From contig CM077167.1 of assembly GCA_039583875.1 (NCBI GenBank), positions 146,833,010 to 146,897,009 of the forward strand: a DNA stretch of 64,000 bases. The letters are read 5' to 3'. The notes under the pieces were generated by a model. The model saw only the letters and a list, made by a program, of their open reading frames with translations. It had not been told where the DNA came from and made no database searches. The position numbers and the translations under genes are program-made. Below, one piece after another: positions 1 through 12,831 of the stretch (the first letter of the stretch is position 1; each line of letters starts with the position of its first letter). The DNA is from Platanthera guangdongensis. Lineage: Eukaryota > Streptophyta > Magnoliopsida > Asparagales > Orchidaceae.

Positions 1-290
1 TTTTCTCAATATTGGGAAATTTCTAGTGTCGACATTGAAAACCTATTTTGTCGAGTTGGGTTGACTTAAGTCGACACAAGGTTCATGTCTCGCGACATAG
101 ACCTCAAGGTCACGACAACCTTATATCTCGACACTAAATTATAATGTCTCGACATACTGTCGGGTGTCTCGACAGATGACTACTTATTGTGTCGACACAC
201 ATTCTGATGTCTCGACACAATACATCCTATAGTGTCGACACACATTGTGGTGTCTCAACACAATTATTTGACTTAGACAAAATTTGTATT
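1..290 (-). repeat. degenerate GTGTCGACAC palindrome array (pol to third-ORF spacer of SireI)
   Basis: Copies and near copies of the decamer GTGTCGACAC recur every 20-50 bp; the exact ones are near 200-245. The array lies just downstream of the pol end at about 334, on the minus strand. This is the same place as the array at 46741-47186 in SireIII, where it precedes a TATA box and a third ORF. The copies are more mutated here than in SireIII. Confidence 0.85.
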
Positions 291-333
291 CTGAATATAA
301 TTTCTTGATTTTGTTGATATTAATTGAAAAGAT

Positions 334-3300
334 CTATTCAATATTTAACATGTCTAGTTCAAACTTAAAGTAATTAAACTTGCTTTCATATAGGGGTTTT
401 GTAAAGATATCGGCAACTTGTCTATCTGTTGGAGTATACTGTAGGCTAATATTTTCTTTTTCAGCATTCTCTCTAAGAAAGTGATATCTAATCTTTATAT
501 GTTTAGTTCTACTATATGAAACAGGATTATTAATAATAGAAATTGCACTAATAGAATCATAAAACATAACAAATTTACTTAGATGTACACTATAGTCCAG
601 TAGTTGATGCTGAATCCATAGCAACTGTGCACAACAGCTTCCAGCAGATATGTACTCAGATTCTGCTGTATAAATTGCAACACTTGTTTGCTTCTTGCTA
701 CTCCAACTTATTAGTATTTTTCCTAGATACTGACAAGTTCTAGAAGTACTTTTTCTATCCTTTTTACACCCTGCAAAATTTGTATCTATGTAGCCTGCAA
801 GTTCAAAATCACTATCATTAGGATACTAGTGCCCAAGATTGGGTGTGCCTTTAAGATATCTTAATATTCTCTTCACAGTAGTGTAATGAGACTCTTTAGG
901 GCACAGAAACATGTTGAGAACATAATATCTAGCCTACTAGCAGTCAAATACAAGAGTGATCCATGCCTCTATACAAGGTTTTATCAACTAGTTTCCCAGA
1001 TTCATCCTTGTGTAGTGACACAGTTGAACCCATTAGAGTTCTCATGGTAGAAGAATTCTCCATACCATATCTTTTAATCAACTCCTTGGTGAACTTAGAT
1101 TGAGAGATGGATATACCATCCTCAGATTGTCTAACTTGGAGTCCAAAGAAGAACTTTAGCTCACCCATGCTGCTCATTTCAAACTTGCCTTGCATAAGCC
1201 TGGAAAATTTTATACATAGATTCTCTTTAGTAGACCCAAAGATTATGTCATATACATAAATCTGGACTAGGATGCTTGAACCTTTGATGTCCCTAAGGAA
1301 TAGTGTCTTGTCTATCTTTCTTCTAGAGAACTTGTTCTCTATAAGAAAGCTAGACATGATTTCATACCAGGCCCTAGGTGCCTGTTTTAACCCATACAAA
1401 GCTTTATGCAATCTAAAGACATATGTGTTGTGTTTAGGGTTGACAAAACCTGGTGGCTGATCTACATAGACTTCCTCCTTCAGTGTACACTTAAGCAATG
1501 CTGACTTTACGTCCATCTGGCAGACCTTATATCCTTTGTATGTTGCATGAGCTAAAAACAACATTATGGCTTCTAGCTAGCTACAGGTGCAAAGGTTTGA
1601 TCAAAGTCTATGTCTTCCTCTTGTCTATATCCTTTAGCCACTAATCTAGCTTTGTTCCTAACAATAACCCAATGCTTATATAGTTTATTCTAATAAACCC
1701 ACTTAGTGTCTAAGACATTCTGATCACTAGGTCTAGGAACTAGACTCCATACTCTGCATCTCTCAAATTGATTGAGCTCTTCTTGCATAGCCATAATCCA
1801 GTTGGGGTCTGAATTGGCTTCTTCAAACCTTTTAGGTTCTACCTAAGAGAGAAAACTAGAGTATAGAACCCCATTATGATGTCTACTTCTAGTTGTTACT
1901 CCTAGCCTGACATCACCTATTATTTGGTCAATAGGATGATCTTTAAGATGTCTAACTATTATTGGCAGGTGCCTACCATTACCTAGTTCTGTAGGAGGAA
2001 TTAGGATGATTCTCTTCCTTCCCCTGGGCAGTTACTGTATCTTCTATAGAAATTTCTATATTATCTCTAGTGTGTAACTCTAGGTCTGGTGAACCATCTA
2101 TATTTAACTTTTCCATCCTACAGTCTATATCACATAGACTAGAGTTGTTAGAATACTCATTATATAAAATAGAAGTTTCATCAAAAACTACATTAATTAA
2201 TTCTTCTACAACTCGATGTTTCAAATTGTAGATTTTGTATGCTTTGCTATGTTCACTATACCCTATAAAGATTCCTTCATAGGATTTTTCTAAGGACTTA
2301 GTTAGATAAGTTTTTTCATTGCCCAGAACATAGCGCTTATTACCAAAAATCTTGAAGTAGGACAGATTTAGTTTTCTACCTTTCATTAGTTTATAGGGAG
2401 TCTTATTGTTATTCTTGTTGATCAATGATCTATTCTGAACATAGCATGTTGTGCTTACAGCCTCAGCCTAGGAATATTCTGGAAGACATGTATCACTCAG
2501 TATTGTTCTAGCTGGCTCAATGAGAGTTCTATTTTTTCTCTCAGCAACTCCATTTTGTTGTGGTGTTCTTGGTGAGGAGAACTCCTGAAAGATCCCTAGT
2601 TCCTTATAGAAATTTTTCATCTTCTTAGATTAAAATTTTGTACCATGGTCACTTCTTAGTTTGACAACAGAACATCTCATCTCATTCTGGATTTGTTTGA
2701 CAAAATTAGCAAGGATATCTAGTGTTTCAGTCTTTCTCCTTAAGAAGAATACCGAAGAAAACCTAGAGTGATCATCCACGATTACATAGGTATAGGACTT
2801 CATACCAAAACTAAGAAGTTGCATAGGACCAAATAGATCTATATATAGTAAGTACAGACACCTCTCAGTGTCTTTGGACTTTATGCTCTTAAAGGTGACT
2901 TTTGTCTGTTTGCATTTTTGACATGCATGACATAAGCCTTCTTTGGAGCATTTGAGTTGTGGACTATTTCTAACTAAGTCCATAGAGAACAGTTTGCTTA
3001 TTGCTTTATAGTTTAAATGAGTCAGCCTCTTGTGTCATTGCACACACAAAGAGTCTTTCTCACTAGCTACAAGGCATAAAGGTGATTTCTCATTTATTCT
3101 TAAAAAATTTAGAAAATAAATGTTCCCACTCCTAGTTCCTGACAAGATGATCATTTGAACACTTGGATTCCGTATTAGACACTTATCATTGTGAAAAACA
3201 ATTTCATAACATATATCACAAAGCTGACTTATGCTTATCGGATTGTGGTTCAATCCTTCAACATAAACCACTTTGGTGATGGTAACTAGACCATTAGAAA

Positions 3301-3430
3301 TGTTATCATATCCCTTGGTGAGTCCTTTCGCTGAACCTCTAAAGATGACTTTAGGTCCATTCCATACTGAAGTATAATCCCTCAGCAAACTCCTTGTTCT
3401 AGTCATATGCTTGGAACAGCCACTATCCAA
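334..3430 (-). pseudogene. pol: SireI pol (protease, integrase, RT, RNase H), broken
   Basis: Copia-type polyprotein order is clear on the minus strand. The protease and GAG-pre-integrase part is at 3430-3035 and starts DSGCSKHMT. The integrase core is at 2983-2630 with YIDLFGPM, VDDHSRFS and RSDHGT. The integrase C-terminal part is at 2425-1979. RT is at 1564-944 with YGLKQAPRAWYE. The RNase H tail is at 624-334, ending ADIFTKP. Pieces from 3430 to 944 share one frame and are separated by stops; a frameshift lies between 944 and 624. The RT catalytic YVDD is changed to YVYD, so the protein could not be active even if read through. Confidence 0.9.
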
Positions 3431-3532
3431 GTACCATATTGGCCTTCCTGTGGTACTTGGTTCCTCCTACAAATACAGAATTAGTTTACCTTAGGCACCC
3501 AAATAGTTTTGGGGCCTTGGTTCCTGTGAGGC

Positions 3533-3890
3533 TTAAACCCTAAACACAGCTTGCTTTCTGAACAAACCTAGTTGAGTCTTGTATGAAGGTGTTGTTGGAT
3601 TATACCAACAATCTAGGGAAAAATGCGAAACCTTTCCACAACACCAACAATAAAATCGATTATATCTTTTCTTTGGTTGCACATTTGAAGTTGTTCTTTT
3701 GTGCAACGCAGGATTGTGATCCAACTTCCAAGGTAGTGGTGCAAAATTCACACCCTTACCTTTCAGATTTAGGTGAGGTGCATTAGGATCAGCTCCAAGA
3801 ATTCCTTGGCTTGTTGAATTGATCACCCTTTGTGGTGGTTTTAGGCCTATATTACCTTTAGATGTCTGTCCCATACAGCAAGGTTCTTTA
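3533..3890 (-). pseudogene. gag: SireI gag, C-terminal part with zinc knuckle
   Basis: The minus-strand frame encodes a CX2CX4HX4C zinc knuckle (CWCCGKVSHFSLDC) close to the gag C-terminus. It closely matches the knuckle of SireIII gag (CWCCGKVGHFAIDC). The upstream coding part lies at 10900-12753, beyond the CopI insertion. The reading frame of both parts is identical once the insert and one 5-bp duplication are removed. Confidence 0.88.
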
Positions 3891-3895
3891 TTGAC

Positions 3896-4319
3896 TGTTG
3901 AAGTTGGTGACCGGGCGGTCTGGCGGTCTGTCTTGGCGGGTTGAAGACCGCGCGGTCTGGCGGTTTCCCTTCAGTGGTTTGGTTGTTGTGCTGTTGCTGT
4001 CTGGAGTCCGAGCGGTCTAGTGGCTTGCCTCTGGAGACTTGGAGACCGGGTGGTCTAGCGGTCTCCCATGGTGATCTCTCTCTCTCTCCCTGGTGGTTGC
4101 CGAGCGGTTAGCCCTTCTGTCTAACCGCGCGTCTTGTGCAAATTGTTCTGTATTAGTCCGCTTAGTCCTGTAAATTTTTAGTCCCACATCTCTTATTTGT
4201 ATTCTCTCATCTCTCCTACATTCTATATAAGGGAGGTCATACCTTTGTAATAAATACCTTTTTCAGATAATAAAGTTTCTGTTAAACCACTTCCGGTTTG
4301 TTTTTGTTCGTTTCTAACA
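3896..4319 (+). repeat. CopI 5' LTR
   Basis: A 424-bp LTR with TG...CA ends, paired with 10471-10894. It is rich in short CpG palindromes and half-sites such as ACCGCGCGGT and ACCGGGCGGT. A TATA box (TATATAAGG, about 4224-4232) lies about 90 bp before the LTR end, and an AATAAA-like polyadenylation signal follows near 4268. Confidence 0.96.
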
Positions 4320-4331
4320 TGGTATCAGAGG
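4320..4331 (+). other. CopI primer binding site (initiator Met tRNA type)
   Basis: TGGTATCAGAGG starts directly after the LTR terminal CA. It matches the usual plant copia primer site complementary to the 3' end of initiator methionine tRNA. Confidence 0.9.
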
Positions 4332-4701
4332 AAACGATATTTTCCTCCTGATTCTTTTTCTCGTGCTGTTCGTGCGGTCTCTTATTCTTGTTCACGAGGT
4401 CTCTTGCCTCTGCCCTTTGTGTGCACGGCCTCTGTGTGCGATCTCTGTTTGGCTCGTACGCCTTGGTCTCTTTCGCGCGTCCTTCTCCTTCTCCTTCTTC
4501 TTCTGTTCGCGCGGGCTACCTTCTAGCCGCTCGACTTCTTTCCCTCAGCTTGGTTCTACGGCTTGGTCGTGGCTTTTCTGGCTGCTGGTGTCAATCATCT
4601 TGACCGCTGCAGATCTCCTTCTCCTACCGCTGCGATTTCTCCCTGTTCGCACTGCTTGTTTTCTAACCGCTTATCTTGTTTTCTAACCGCGCGGCTTCCT
4701 G

Positions 4702-7700
4702 TTGTTTTCTTCTATAGCTCTTTATGATGCTTCTACTGCCACCACTCCTACCACCACTCCTATCGCCAATCCGGCTCTGCCTCTTCCTACTAGTCCTTCC
4801 GGGAACCTTGGGACCGTTTCCAAGCTTATCGGCTCCAACTACCCGGATTGGAGCGTCTCCTTCACCTTTCTCCTTCGCTCGCAATGCAAACGCCACCATC
4901 TCGTTGATGACCCTCCTCCAACCACTTCACCTCTCTTTGATGACTGGGATGCGAGTGACGCACTTGTGCGTACTTGGCTTGCTAATAGCCTATCTGATGA
5001 GTGTTTTCCCGTCATCTGTCATGATGAGATGGTCAAGGCCGCTTGGCTTCATCTTGCCGCTCTGTACTCCAATGGGGCTCAGACGTCCCGCATCTATACG
5101 TTGTATGCGGACCTCTTTGCCCGTCCTACCTTATCCCCTGTTGCTGCCTACCAACAGGTTCAGTCTCTTAGGGCTGAGATTCTTTAGAATCTCCCCTTCT
5201 CTGCGGATTTGGCTCAACAACACAAGCACTTCCAGGAGCTTTTGGTTGTGTGTTATCTACTTCAGCTTCCTGATACTTATGATATGATCCTCCAGCAAAT
5301 TCTGTGTGAGGCAGAATCTCCTACCTTAGATGCCACCGCTGCCCGCATCGCCGCTGTCACCTCTCTCCTTCAGCACCCGATTCCGCCTGCTCCTCCTCCA
5401 CCGGCCAAATATGCTCACCAAACTCAGCGGAGTGGCTCTGGTAGCCGCAGTCACCAGTCTGGTGGACTTGCTCTTTCCTGCTACCTCTGCTTTCATTGTG
5501 GCCACACCAGCCATACCTTTGACCGCTGCTGGACGAAGCATCCCCATCTTCGCCCCTCGGGTGACTCTTCCGCCTCCTCTTCCAAGCCTTTTACCTCCAT
5601 GGTCACATCATCAGGTAGTGCCCACGTGGTAACTCAAGGTAAATGGCTTATCGACTCTAGAGCAACTAATCACATGACGGGCAATCCTCACAGCTTCACT
5701 CTCCTCAAACAGCATGATCGGGTGCCCCCGGTTGTTGTTGCAGACAGTTCTCCCTCCCCGGTTCATGGGTCGGGAGTGGTCCATGTTACTCCATCTCTTC
5801 GCCTAGTGGACACTCTCTATGTGCCCAAATTTTCATGCAATTTGTTGTCGGTTACCTCTTTATGCAAGCAGCTTCAGTGCTCTGTAATGTTTACTCCGAT
5901 TTCTTGTTCTTTTCAGGATCCGAGCTCCCAACGGATGATTGCTACTGGGACTGAGAGCGGCAGCCTCTACTTCCTCGACAACATTTCCTCCTTGTTCGCC
6001 TTCTCCTCCTCTTGTATGGATCTTCTCCAGTGGCATCTCCGCCTCGGTCATCATCCTCCATGGCTTCTACATCAACTTCTGCCCCACCTCCCTCCTTCCA
6101 GTCCTCCTCTCAACTACAGGCTTGTCAGCTTAGCAAGCATCACCGTTCCTCCTTCCCGCCAAAGCAAGGTCGGGGCTCTACCCGTCCGTTTGATCTAATC
6201 CACTCCGATGTCTGGAGACCTGCTCCTACCCTCACCATTGGTCGGGGTAGTTCTTATTTTGTTACTTTTATTGATGACTTTTCTAGATGTACTTGGGTGT
6301 ATCTCTTACGAGATCGCTCTGAACTTTTGGATGTATGGGTTTCTTTTTATCAATTAATCAAAACTCAGTTTAGTGTTTGTATTAAAACTTTTCGCTCAGA
6401 CAATGCTACAGAATATTTGAGTCATGCTTTTACCTCTTTTTGTGTGCAATATGGCATTATTCATCAGACTAGCTGTGTTTATACCTCCCAGCAAAATGGG
6501 GTGGCGGAACGCAAAAACCGTCATCTCCTCGATGTCGCTCGCACCTTGATGACCCAGATGCATGTTCCTCGCTCCTATTGGGGATATGCTGTTCTCCTTG
6601 TCTGCTACCTCATCAATTGCATCCCCTCCACAGTTCTTCACGGGAAAACCCCATTCTCCATTCTGTATCCGGACAAGGATCCTTTTCCTCTCCCTCTCCG
6701 AATCTTTGGGTGCACTACCTTTGTGCATGCCCCCTCTGCCACCCGTGATAAGCTCTCCCTTCGCTCCACCAAATGTGTCTTTCTGGGGTACTCCACCACT
6801 CAGAAAGGATATTGTTGCTTTGATCCCGTTCTTCGTAAGCAATTCATCTCTGCAGACATCACCTTCTTCGAGAATGCCTCCTACTTCTCAGATGCCTCCT
6901 CTCCTTTTCCCACAGCTTTTGATTCTCCTGTTATTTCCTTCGTTCTCTCGTCTCCTACTGCGATCTCCACCCCTACACCATCTTCGTCCACTCCTATCCC
7001 TCCACCTCTCTCTCCCTCTTCTCCTCCACCGTCTCCCTCATCTCCGTCGTCGCCGCTCTCTCCTCTCGGTCCAGCTCTCTCTGCCACGGATGCTCCGGAT
7101 GCCGAGGGACCTGCTGACCTGGATCTTCCTGTAGCTCTTCGCAAAGGGGTGTGGACGTGTACCCTACACCCCCTTGCTGCTATTGTTTCATATGATCGTC
7201 TCACCATTCTCGCAGGGCCTTTGCACTGGCTATCTTTGCCACTACCACACCCCGTTCCTACCATGAGTCCCTTGTTATTCCTCATTAGAAGATGGCCATG
7301 GATGAGGAAATGGTGACCCTAACTGAGCGGGGTACCTGGACTCTTGTTCCTCCTCCCCTCGATACTGATGTCGTTTGTTGTCGCTGGGTCTTTGTGGTAA
7401 AATTTGGCCCAGACGGCACTATGGATCGTTATAAGGCTCGCCTTGTTGCTAGGGGATTTACTCAGACCTATGGGGTTGATTACTTTGACACCTTCTCTCC
7501 CATGGCTCGTCTCAGCACTATCGGGTCCTTCTCTCTATGGCGGTCAATAGATATTGGCCGATTTCTCAGCTGGATGTCAAGAATGCCTTCCTTTATGGTG
7601 ATCTTCAGGAGGCTGTCTACATGGAGCAACCTCCTGGGTATGTTGCTCAGGGGGAGACACGAGTCTACCAGCTGAAGAAGGCAATCTATGGTCTCAAGCA

Positions 7701-10463
7701 GAGCCCTCGAGCTTGGTTCGACAAGTTCAGCGACATCGTGGCAGCCGTTGGTTTTGTGCGAAGCTCTGCGATCACTGGCTATTTATTAGCAAAACCTCCT
7801 CGGGACTGGTGGTTCTTGTTGTGTACGTCAATGACATCCTTCTCACTGGCGATGACCAGGAAGGGGCAGCCTTGACAAAGCAGCATCTTTGTCAACATCT
7901 GGTCATGAGAGATATTTGCTCTCCGAAGTACTTTCTAGGGATCAAAATCTCTCGGAAGCCCAACTCCTTAGTCCTCTCCCAATGTAAGTATGCACTTGAT
8001 CTTTTGAAAGATGCAGGATTGAGTGGAGTTAAACCTGCCCGATGCCCCATGACTGTTGAATTTTGTGAAGTGGAAGTGGTTGACGGGACAGGTCGGGCGG
8101 CCTGGGGGGGACAGCTTTGGCGGACTAGGCGGACTGGGCGGACTGTGATGTGCGGCCTAGTGGAAGGTCTAGTGGAAAGCCGGCTGTCTTCTGAGCGGCT
8201 TGTTGCATGGAGTCCGCGGACTATGCGGCATGGTTTCTGCGGATAGGGTGTTTGTTGATTGGCTTTGCCAAGGAGCGGCCTGAGCAGATGGAGGCTTACG
8301 GACTGGTGCGTTGCTCAGTGGCCGCGGGTGCAAGCTTGTGCTGACAGGCGGGTTGGCTCATGTTTGCGGGAAGCTTGCGGACTGGCGTGTCCATGGTTTG
8401 GGCTGTTGCGGACTGAGCTTAGAGCTTGGCTGAGGCATTGTCGAGCTCTGGTGGCACAGCAGGTTCTTTGCTGTGGAGATTGATTGGCGGACTGGGTTTG
8501 GAGTCCGGGGATGGCTGCTGTGTTGGACAGAAGTGCGAGGAGCTCGCGGACTGATGGCGGTCTGTGCTTTGGTGTTTGGCGGACGGGGGTTTGCGTCCGT
8601 CATGCTCGCATTGGCCTTTGATGGTTTTGGACTTGGTCACACCTTGTGCCAAGTTCATGGTGTCCGCCGCATCCGCCAAGTCCGCTGTGACCGGGTGGAC
8701 TGTTGCTGTCTGCCTTTGGTCGTGGACTTGTGGCGGATTGAGGTGTGAGTCTTGCCGACTGCCTCGGGTTGGTGCGGACAGCCATTGAAGGGGGATTGCT
8801 GTCCTGCAGTGGTTGGAGCTTTGCAGACTGTTGCCTTGTCTGCATAGCTTGGGCAGACTAGAGAGGGTTCGTCAATGGTTGTCTTGCTTCTGGCGGTTTT
8901 CCTTGGTATCCGGCTAAGTCCTTGCGGACTCGGAGGACGGTTTTTTTGCTATCGCGCGGGCTGGGGCGGTGTCGCTATCTCTTGGGCGGTGACCACACTC
9001 CTCACCTTGTCTATAAATAGGACCCCCCTGGCACATCTACAGTAACCTAAGTAACTTGAGTGAACAGTAAGTTGGGTTGAGTGAAGTGCTGCGGTCTCAG
9101 TTTGTCAGTCCGCGCGGATTGTTTCTGTGCTGACGTTTGTTGTGTGCAGGTCGCGCGGGTAGCTTCAAGGAGCCAGGAGTTTGGCTGTGACTTCGGTCAA
9201 GTACTTGGAAGTGTACGGTCTCTGCGAACTCAGCAGGAGGTCGCTCTGCGGCTTGTCAGTTCTGTTTCATCTTTGCCAGCTTCAATAACCTGTCCGCCGG
9301 TTTCAGGCGGGTAGGGGTGTTCCTCAGTTCAGGTTCAGCAGGAGACGAATAACGGTGTGTCCTTGCGGCCTCGCGGCTTCGGCGGACTTCGTGGCTATTC
9401 GGCGGATTGCAGCTAAGTTTGGGCGATCTCAGCGGACTCGGCGACCTCGGCGACCTCGGCGGTCTCGGTGGACTCTGGTGTTGTCCGCCCGGCTTGTTTT
9501 TTTGGTGCTTTCTGTTTTCAGCTATTATACTAGCGAAATCATGTCTCGCTATGTATGCCTCGTGTTGTAAAGAAGTGAATGCATAAAAGACCTGCTTGTG
9601 CTTCCATTGTTTGTTGGGATTAACCTTTGTTCCTCGGGTTTCTGCTGGTTCAACGTGAGAACTGGGTAGTTCCGAAGATATTAATTTGGTGTTTGGGCTA
9701 TCTTGCTGACCACGTTGAGAAAAATTTAACAATGACAACTGGAGAAGATAAAACCTAGACAGATGATTCGCCTCCTCTTTCAGATATTAGGCGGTACCGG
9801 CGTATGGTTGGTAAGCTCATATATCTCACCGTGACTAGGCTCGACATTTCCTATGTTGTGGGCAAAGTGAGTAAATTCATGCAAGCACCTAGGGAGTGCC
9901 ATCTACAGTCCGCCTTGAGGATCTTGGAATATGCCAAAGCAGCGCCTGGGAAAGGATTACTCTTTCAGAATAATGGTCATCTGAGGGTTGAAGCATACTC
10001 AGATGCGAGTTACGCTGATGACAAAGGGGATCACAAGTCAACCTCGGGTTTTTGCACCTTTGTTGGGGGAAATCTGGTGAGCTAGAAGAGCAAGAAGCAG
10101 TCGGTTGTTTCCAGGTCTAGTGCTGAAGCAGAGTATCATAGTATGACATCGACCACTTGTGAGTTAAAGTGGCTACGGGCTCTCCTGCTGGATTTAGGAG
10201 AGGTGTACAACCATCCTCTACCTATGTTCTGTGATAACAAGGCTGTCATATACATCTCCAAAAATATGGTCTTCCATGAAAGAAGCAAGCACATTGAGGT
10301 CGACTGTCATTTCATTCGTGAGGAGATCCTGAAGGAATAAATTTGCACTCCCTTCGTCACTTCTGATAAAGAGCTGGCTGACATCTTCACCAAGCCAGTC
10401 TCCACCTCGTTTGTTCATATTTATGACAAGCTAGGCATGATCGATATATATTCTCTAGCTTGA
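4702..10463 (+). pseudogene. pol: CopI gag-pol polyprotein, broken and interrupted by a solo LTR
   Basis: Gag starts at 4702. A CX2CX4HX4C knuckle (CFHCGHTSHTFDRC) is near 5490, and the protease motif near 5650 reads DSRATNHMTG instead of DSGA. Integrase lies at about 6180-6540 with HSDVW, FIDDFSR, RSDNATEY and QQNGVAERKNRH. RT lies at about 7330-8050 with YGLKQSPRAWF and YVNDI in place of YVDDI. RNase H lies at about 9990-10340 and the end is ADIFTKP. In-frame stops are at 5185, 9756, 10086 and 10338. Frameshifts lie near 6150, 7285, 7530 and 7790. The solo LTR plus duplication (1,683 nt, divisible by 3) splits RT without changing frame. Confidence 0.93.
8054..9731. mobile_element. solo LTR (1,678 bp) inserted in the CopI RT gene
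   Basis: The block starts TGTTGAA and ends TTTAACA, and it is flanked by ATGAC on both sides (8049-8053 and 9732-9736). Removing it with one ATGAC joins the RT codons on either side in the same frame. It holds no retroelement coding sequence. It is GC-rich with many GCGGACT and TCCGC motifs, including a perfect AGTCCGCGGACT palindrome near 8210. A TATA box (CTATAAATAG, 9011-9020) suggests plus orientation. An internally deleted or non-autonomous element is possible, but no internal LTR pair was seen, so LTR-LTR recombination is the simplest origin. Confidence 0.85.
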
Positions 10464-10470
10464 GGGGGAG
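10459..10470 (+). other. CopI polypurine tract
   Basis: CTTGAGGGGGAG lies immediately before the 3' LTR and overlaps the pol stop TGA at 10461-10463. It is the expected plus-strand primer. Confidence 0.85.
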
Positions 10471-10894
10471 TGTTGAAGTTGGTGACCGGGCGGTCTGGCA
10501 GTCTGTCTTGGCGGGTTGAAGACCGTGCGGTCTAGCGATTTCCCTTCAGTGGTTTGGTTGCTGTGCTGTTGCTGTCTGGAGTCCGAGCGGTCTAGTGTCT
10601 TGCCTCTGGAGACTTGGAGACTGGGCAGTCTAGCGGTCTCCCATGGTGATCTCTCTCTCTCTCTCTTGTGGTAGCCGAGCGGTTAGCCCTTCTGTCTAAC
10701 CGCGCGGCTTATGCGAATTGTTCTGTATTAGTCCGCTTAGTCCTATAAATTTTTAGTCTCACATCTCTTATTTGTATTCTCTCATCTCTCCTCCATTCTA
10801 TATAAGAGATGTCATACCTTTGTAATAGATACCTTTTTCAGATAATAAAGTTTCTGTTAAATCACTTCCGGTTTGTTTTTGTTCATTTCTAACA
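10471..10894 (+). repeat. CopI 3' LTR
   Basis: A 424-bp LTR equal in length to the 5' copy, with TG...CA ends, followed by the TTGAC duplication at 10895-10899. It carries the same TATA and polyadenylation signals with scattered substitutions. Confidence 0.96.
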
Positions 10895-10899
10895 TTGAC

Positions 10900-12753
10900 C
10901 ATGCTGGTAGAGCACTCAGACATCATGTGTCCAGGAACACATGATCTCAAGCATTTGTTAGAAGGCAGATACTTGACTAGTTGCCTAACTTGACCAATTA
11001 GGGCTTTACCCTTAGGTATAAACTATTTTTTGAACTTTTTGTTCTTTTCATACCCTACACCACTTCTAAATGGTGTAGAGAAGGTGTTTATGATAGGTAT
11101 CACTGGCTTGGGTTTTAAGAATTGAGTCAGGAGCTGTCTTTCCTGGGTTAGCTTTACTTCCAGGTCTTTGACAGTCTTGACATGTTCTACTATTATCTCT
11201 GCCTGGCTATCTATCTTATTGGTTAGTTCAATAAGCTTCAGTTTTTGCAGGTCTAACTTTATGTTATCCCTTTCCAACTAAAATAATACACCCCTCAGAG
11301 ATTCTAATTCTCTGGCCTGATCCATAGCAAGATGTTTGCTTGCAATCAAGGCCTTGAGTAACTTCCCATATCTGGTTATAAAGGAGTTAAAATCAACTTC
11401 AATGCCTGAATCATGTTCTCTATCATTGGATGAGTGTGAACATGATTCATTATCTGATGTAGAGAAAGAATCTGAGACTAAACTGTGAGATATTGATTTT
11501 ACCTTTGCAGGATCAGAACAATCCTAATCTCCTTCTCTTGATTGGGTCTCCTCAATAGCCATCAGGCCCATGAGAGCCTCCTCCTTTTCTGATTCTGATG
11601 AATCAGATTCACTATCAGATAGTGTAGACTGTTTCTTTGCCAAGAGGCTTTTGTCAGCCTTATTGTGTTGTCCATCCTTCCAGTTCTCTGACTTTTTCTC
11701 CTTTATTTTTGTTGGGCAATCAACTATGACATGCACTTTCCTGTTGCAACAATAAAAAACAATATTAGTATTAATATATTTGTTTTGTGAAGAACCATAC
11801 CTGTCTCCAGATTTATTTTTCCTGGGCTTGTCTAGATGATTGGTCATCTTGAGAGAAGAGTCTCCAGTTGGTCCCTTCCAGCTGCCTTGCTTTCTTCTCC
11901 TCAACATCTTCTTGAACTGTCTAGAGATGAGAGACAGTTCCTCCTCAATTAGGTCTCCTCCTGATGAGGATGATTCTATACACTCAGATGTTGTTTCTTG
12001 TTTCTCTAAGAGTGATGATTTTTCTCTAACCTTCCTAGAGGTCTCAGCCTTTAGGGCCAAGGACTTTTCTCTATTGTATGCTCTAGCTAAATCTTCTTCG
12101 AACTTTCAGAGGTTGAGATGTAACTCATGGGATAGCAGCTTGCCAAAAAGAGCCTGGGGGTATATGTTGGCTAAATTGTCCATTTCTCTTATAAAACAGA
12201 TCTTGATGTCTCCTTCCTTGTTCAGGTACATCAAGAACTTGTCATTAAGTTCATAGTTAGTAAAGCCCCTTACATAAGTCCTCATGTTGTTCACAATTCT
12301 GAAGAATTTTTGAAAGCAGTCAGTCACTGAATCTTTCTTATCATGTCTGAAGGCTTCATATTGTTGGTTTAGCAGAGATTTTCTATCATCTCTGACCTTT
12401 TCAGTTCCTTCCATGTAAACTCTCAGAGAATCCCACATTTCTTTTGATGTTTTGGAATGAATAAGATTTTGAAAAGTGGAATCATCTATTGCACTCACTA
12501 TAATATTCTGAGCCCTCTTATCCATAGAGGCCAGAATGATTTCATCCTTTTCTATCTCCATGTATGTCTTGGGTGTATTTATGTTTGCATCAAGAACTGA
12601 CACTTTCATGGGAATGAAAGGTCCTTTAATCACTATGATATAAATTCTTCGATTTGCAGCTTCCATAAATAATTTGACTCTCTCCTTCCATATTCCAAAA
12701 TTTTCTTTGGAACAGACAGGGAGCTTGATGAAATTATTTTCCCTCTGAGCCAT
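10900..12753 (-). pseudogene. gag: SireI gag, N-terminal and central part
   Basis: ATG at 12753 on the minus strand starts a UBN2-type copia gag with the motif FGIWKERVKLFMEA, very close to the SireIII gag start. Open pieces at 12753-12106, 12060-11524 and 11277-11023 share one frame and are separated by single stops. The central part is lysine- and serine-rich. It has a knuckle-like CYCCNRKVHVIVDC in which the CX2C...H...C pattern has an altered linker. The C-terminal knuckle lies beyond CopI at 3533-3890. Confidence 0.88.
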
Positions 12754-12820
12754 GATAAATCTTTCTTTCCAATCCTCAGGATTCTCACTAGGCTGTTATT
12801 CTTTTTATCAGTGAACCTCC

Positions 12821-12831
12821 CTCTGATACCA
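12821..12831 (-). other. SireI primer binding site
   Basis: On the minus strand TGGTATCAGAG follows the LTR end with a 2-nt spacer (AG). It matches the initiator methionine tRNA type site. Confidence 0.85.

Larger units (their letters stand above)
3896..10894 (+). mobile_element. CopI: complete-length Ty1/copia element inserted in SireI gag
   Basis: Two 424-bp LTRs (3896-4319 and 10471-10894) begin TGTTG and end AACA. They are flanked by the direct repeat TTGAC (3891-3895 and 10895-10899). A primer site follows the left LTR and a polypurine tract precedes the right one. By eye the LTRs differ at roughly 20-25 of 424 positions, so this is not a very recent insertion. The internal gag-pol has several frameshifts and stops, and a solo LTR is inserted at 8054-9731. 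A second copy of the family is CopIII at 63049-64000. Confidence 0.96.

Noticed and set aside
4363..4686. Overlapping frames between the CopI primer site and gag start
   Set aside because: Leader sequence; overlapping frames have pyrimidine-driven composition and no homology, while gag motifs begin at 4702.
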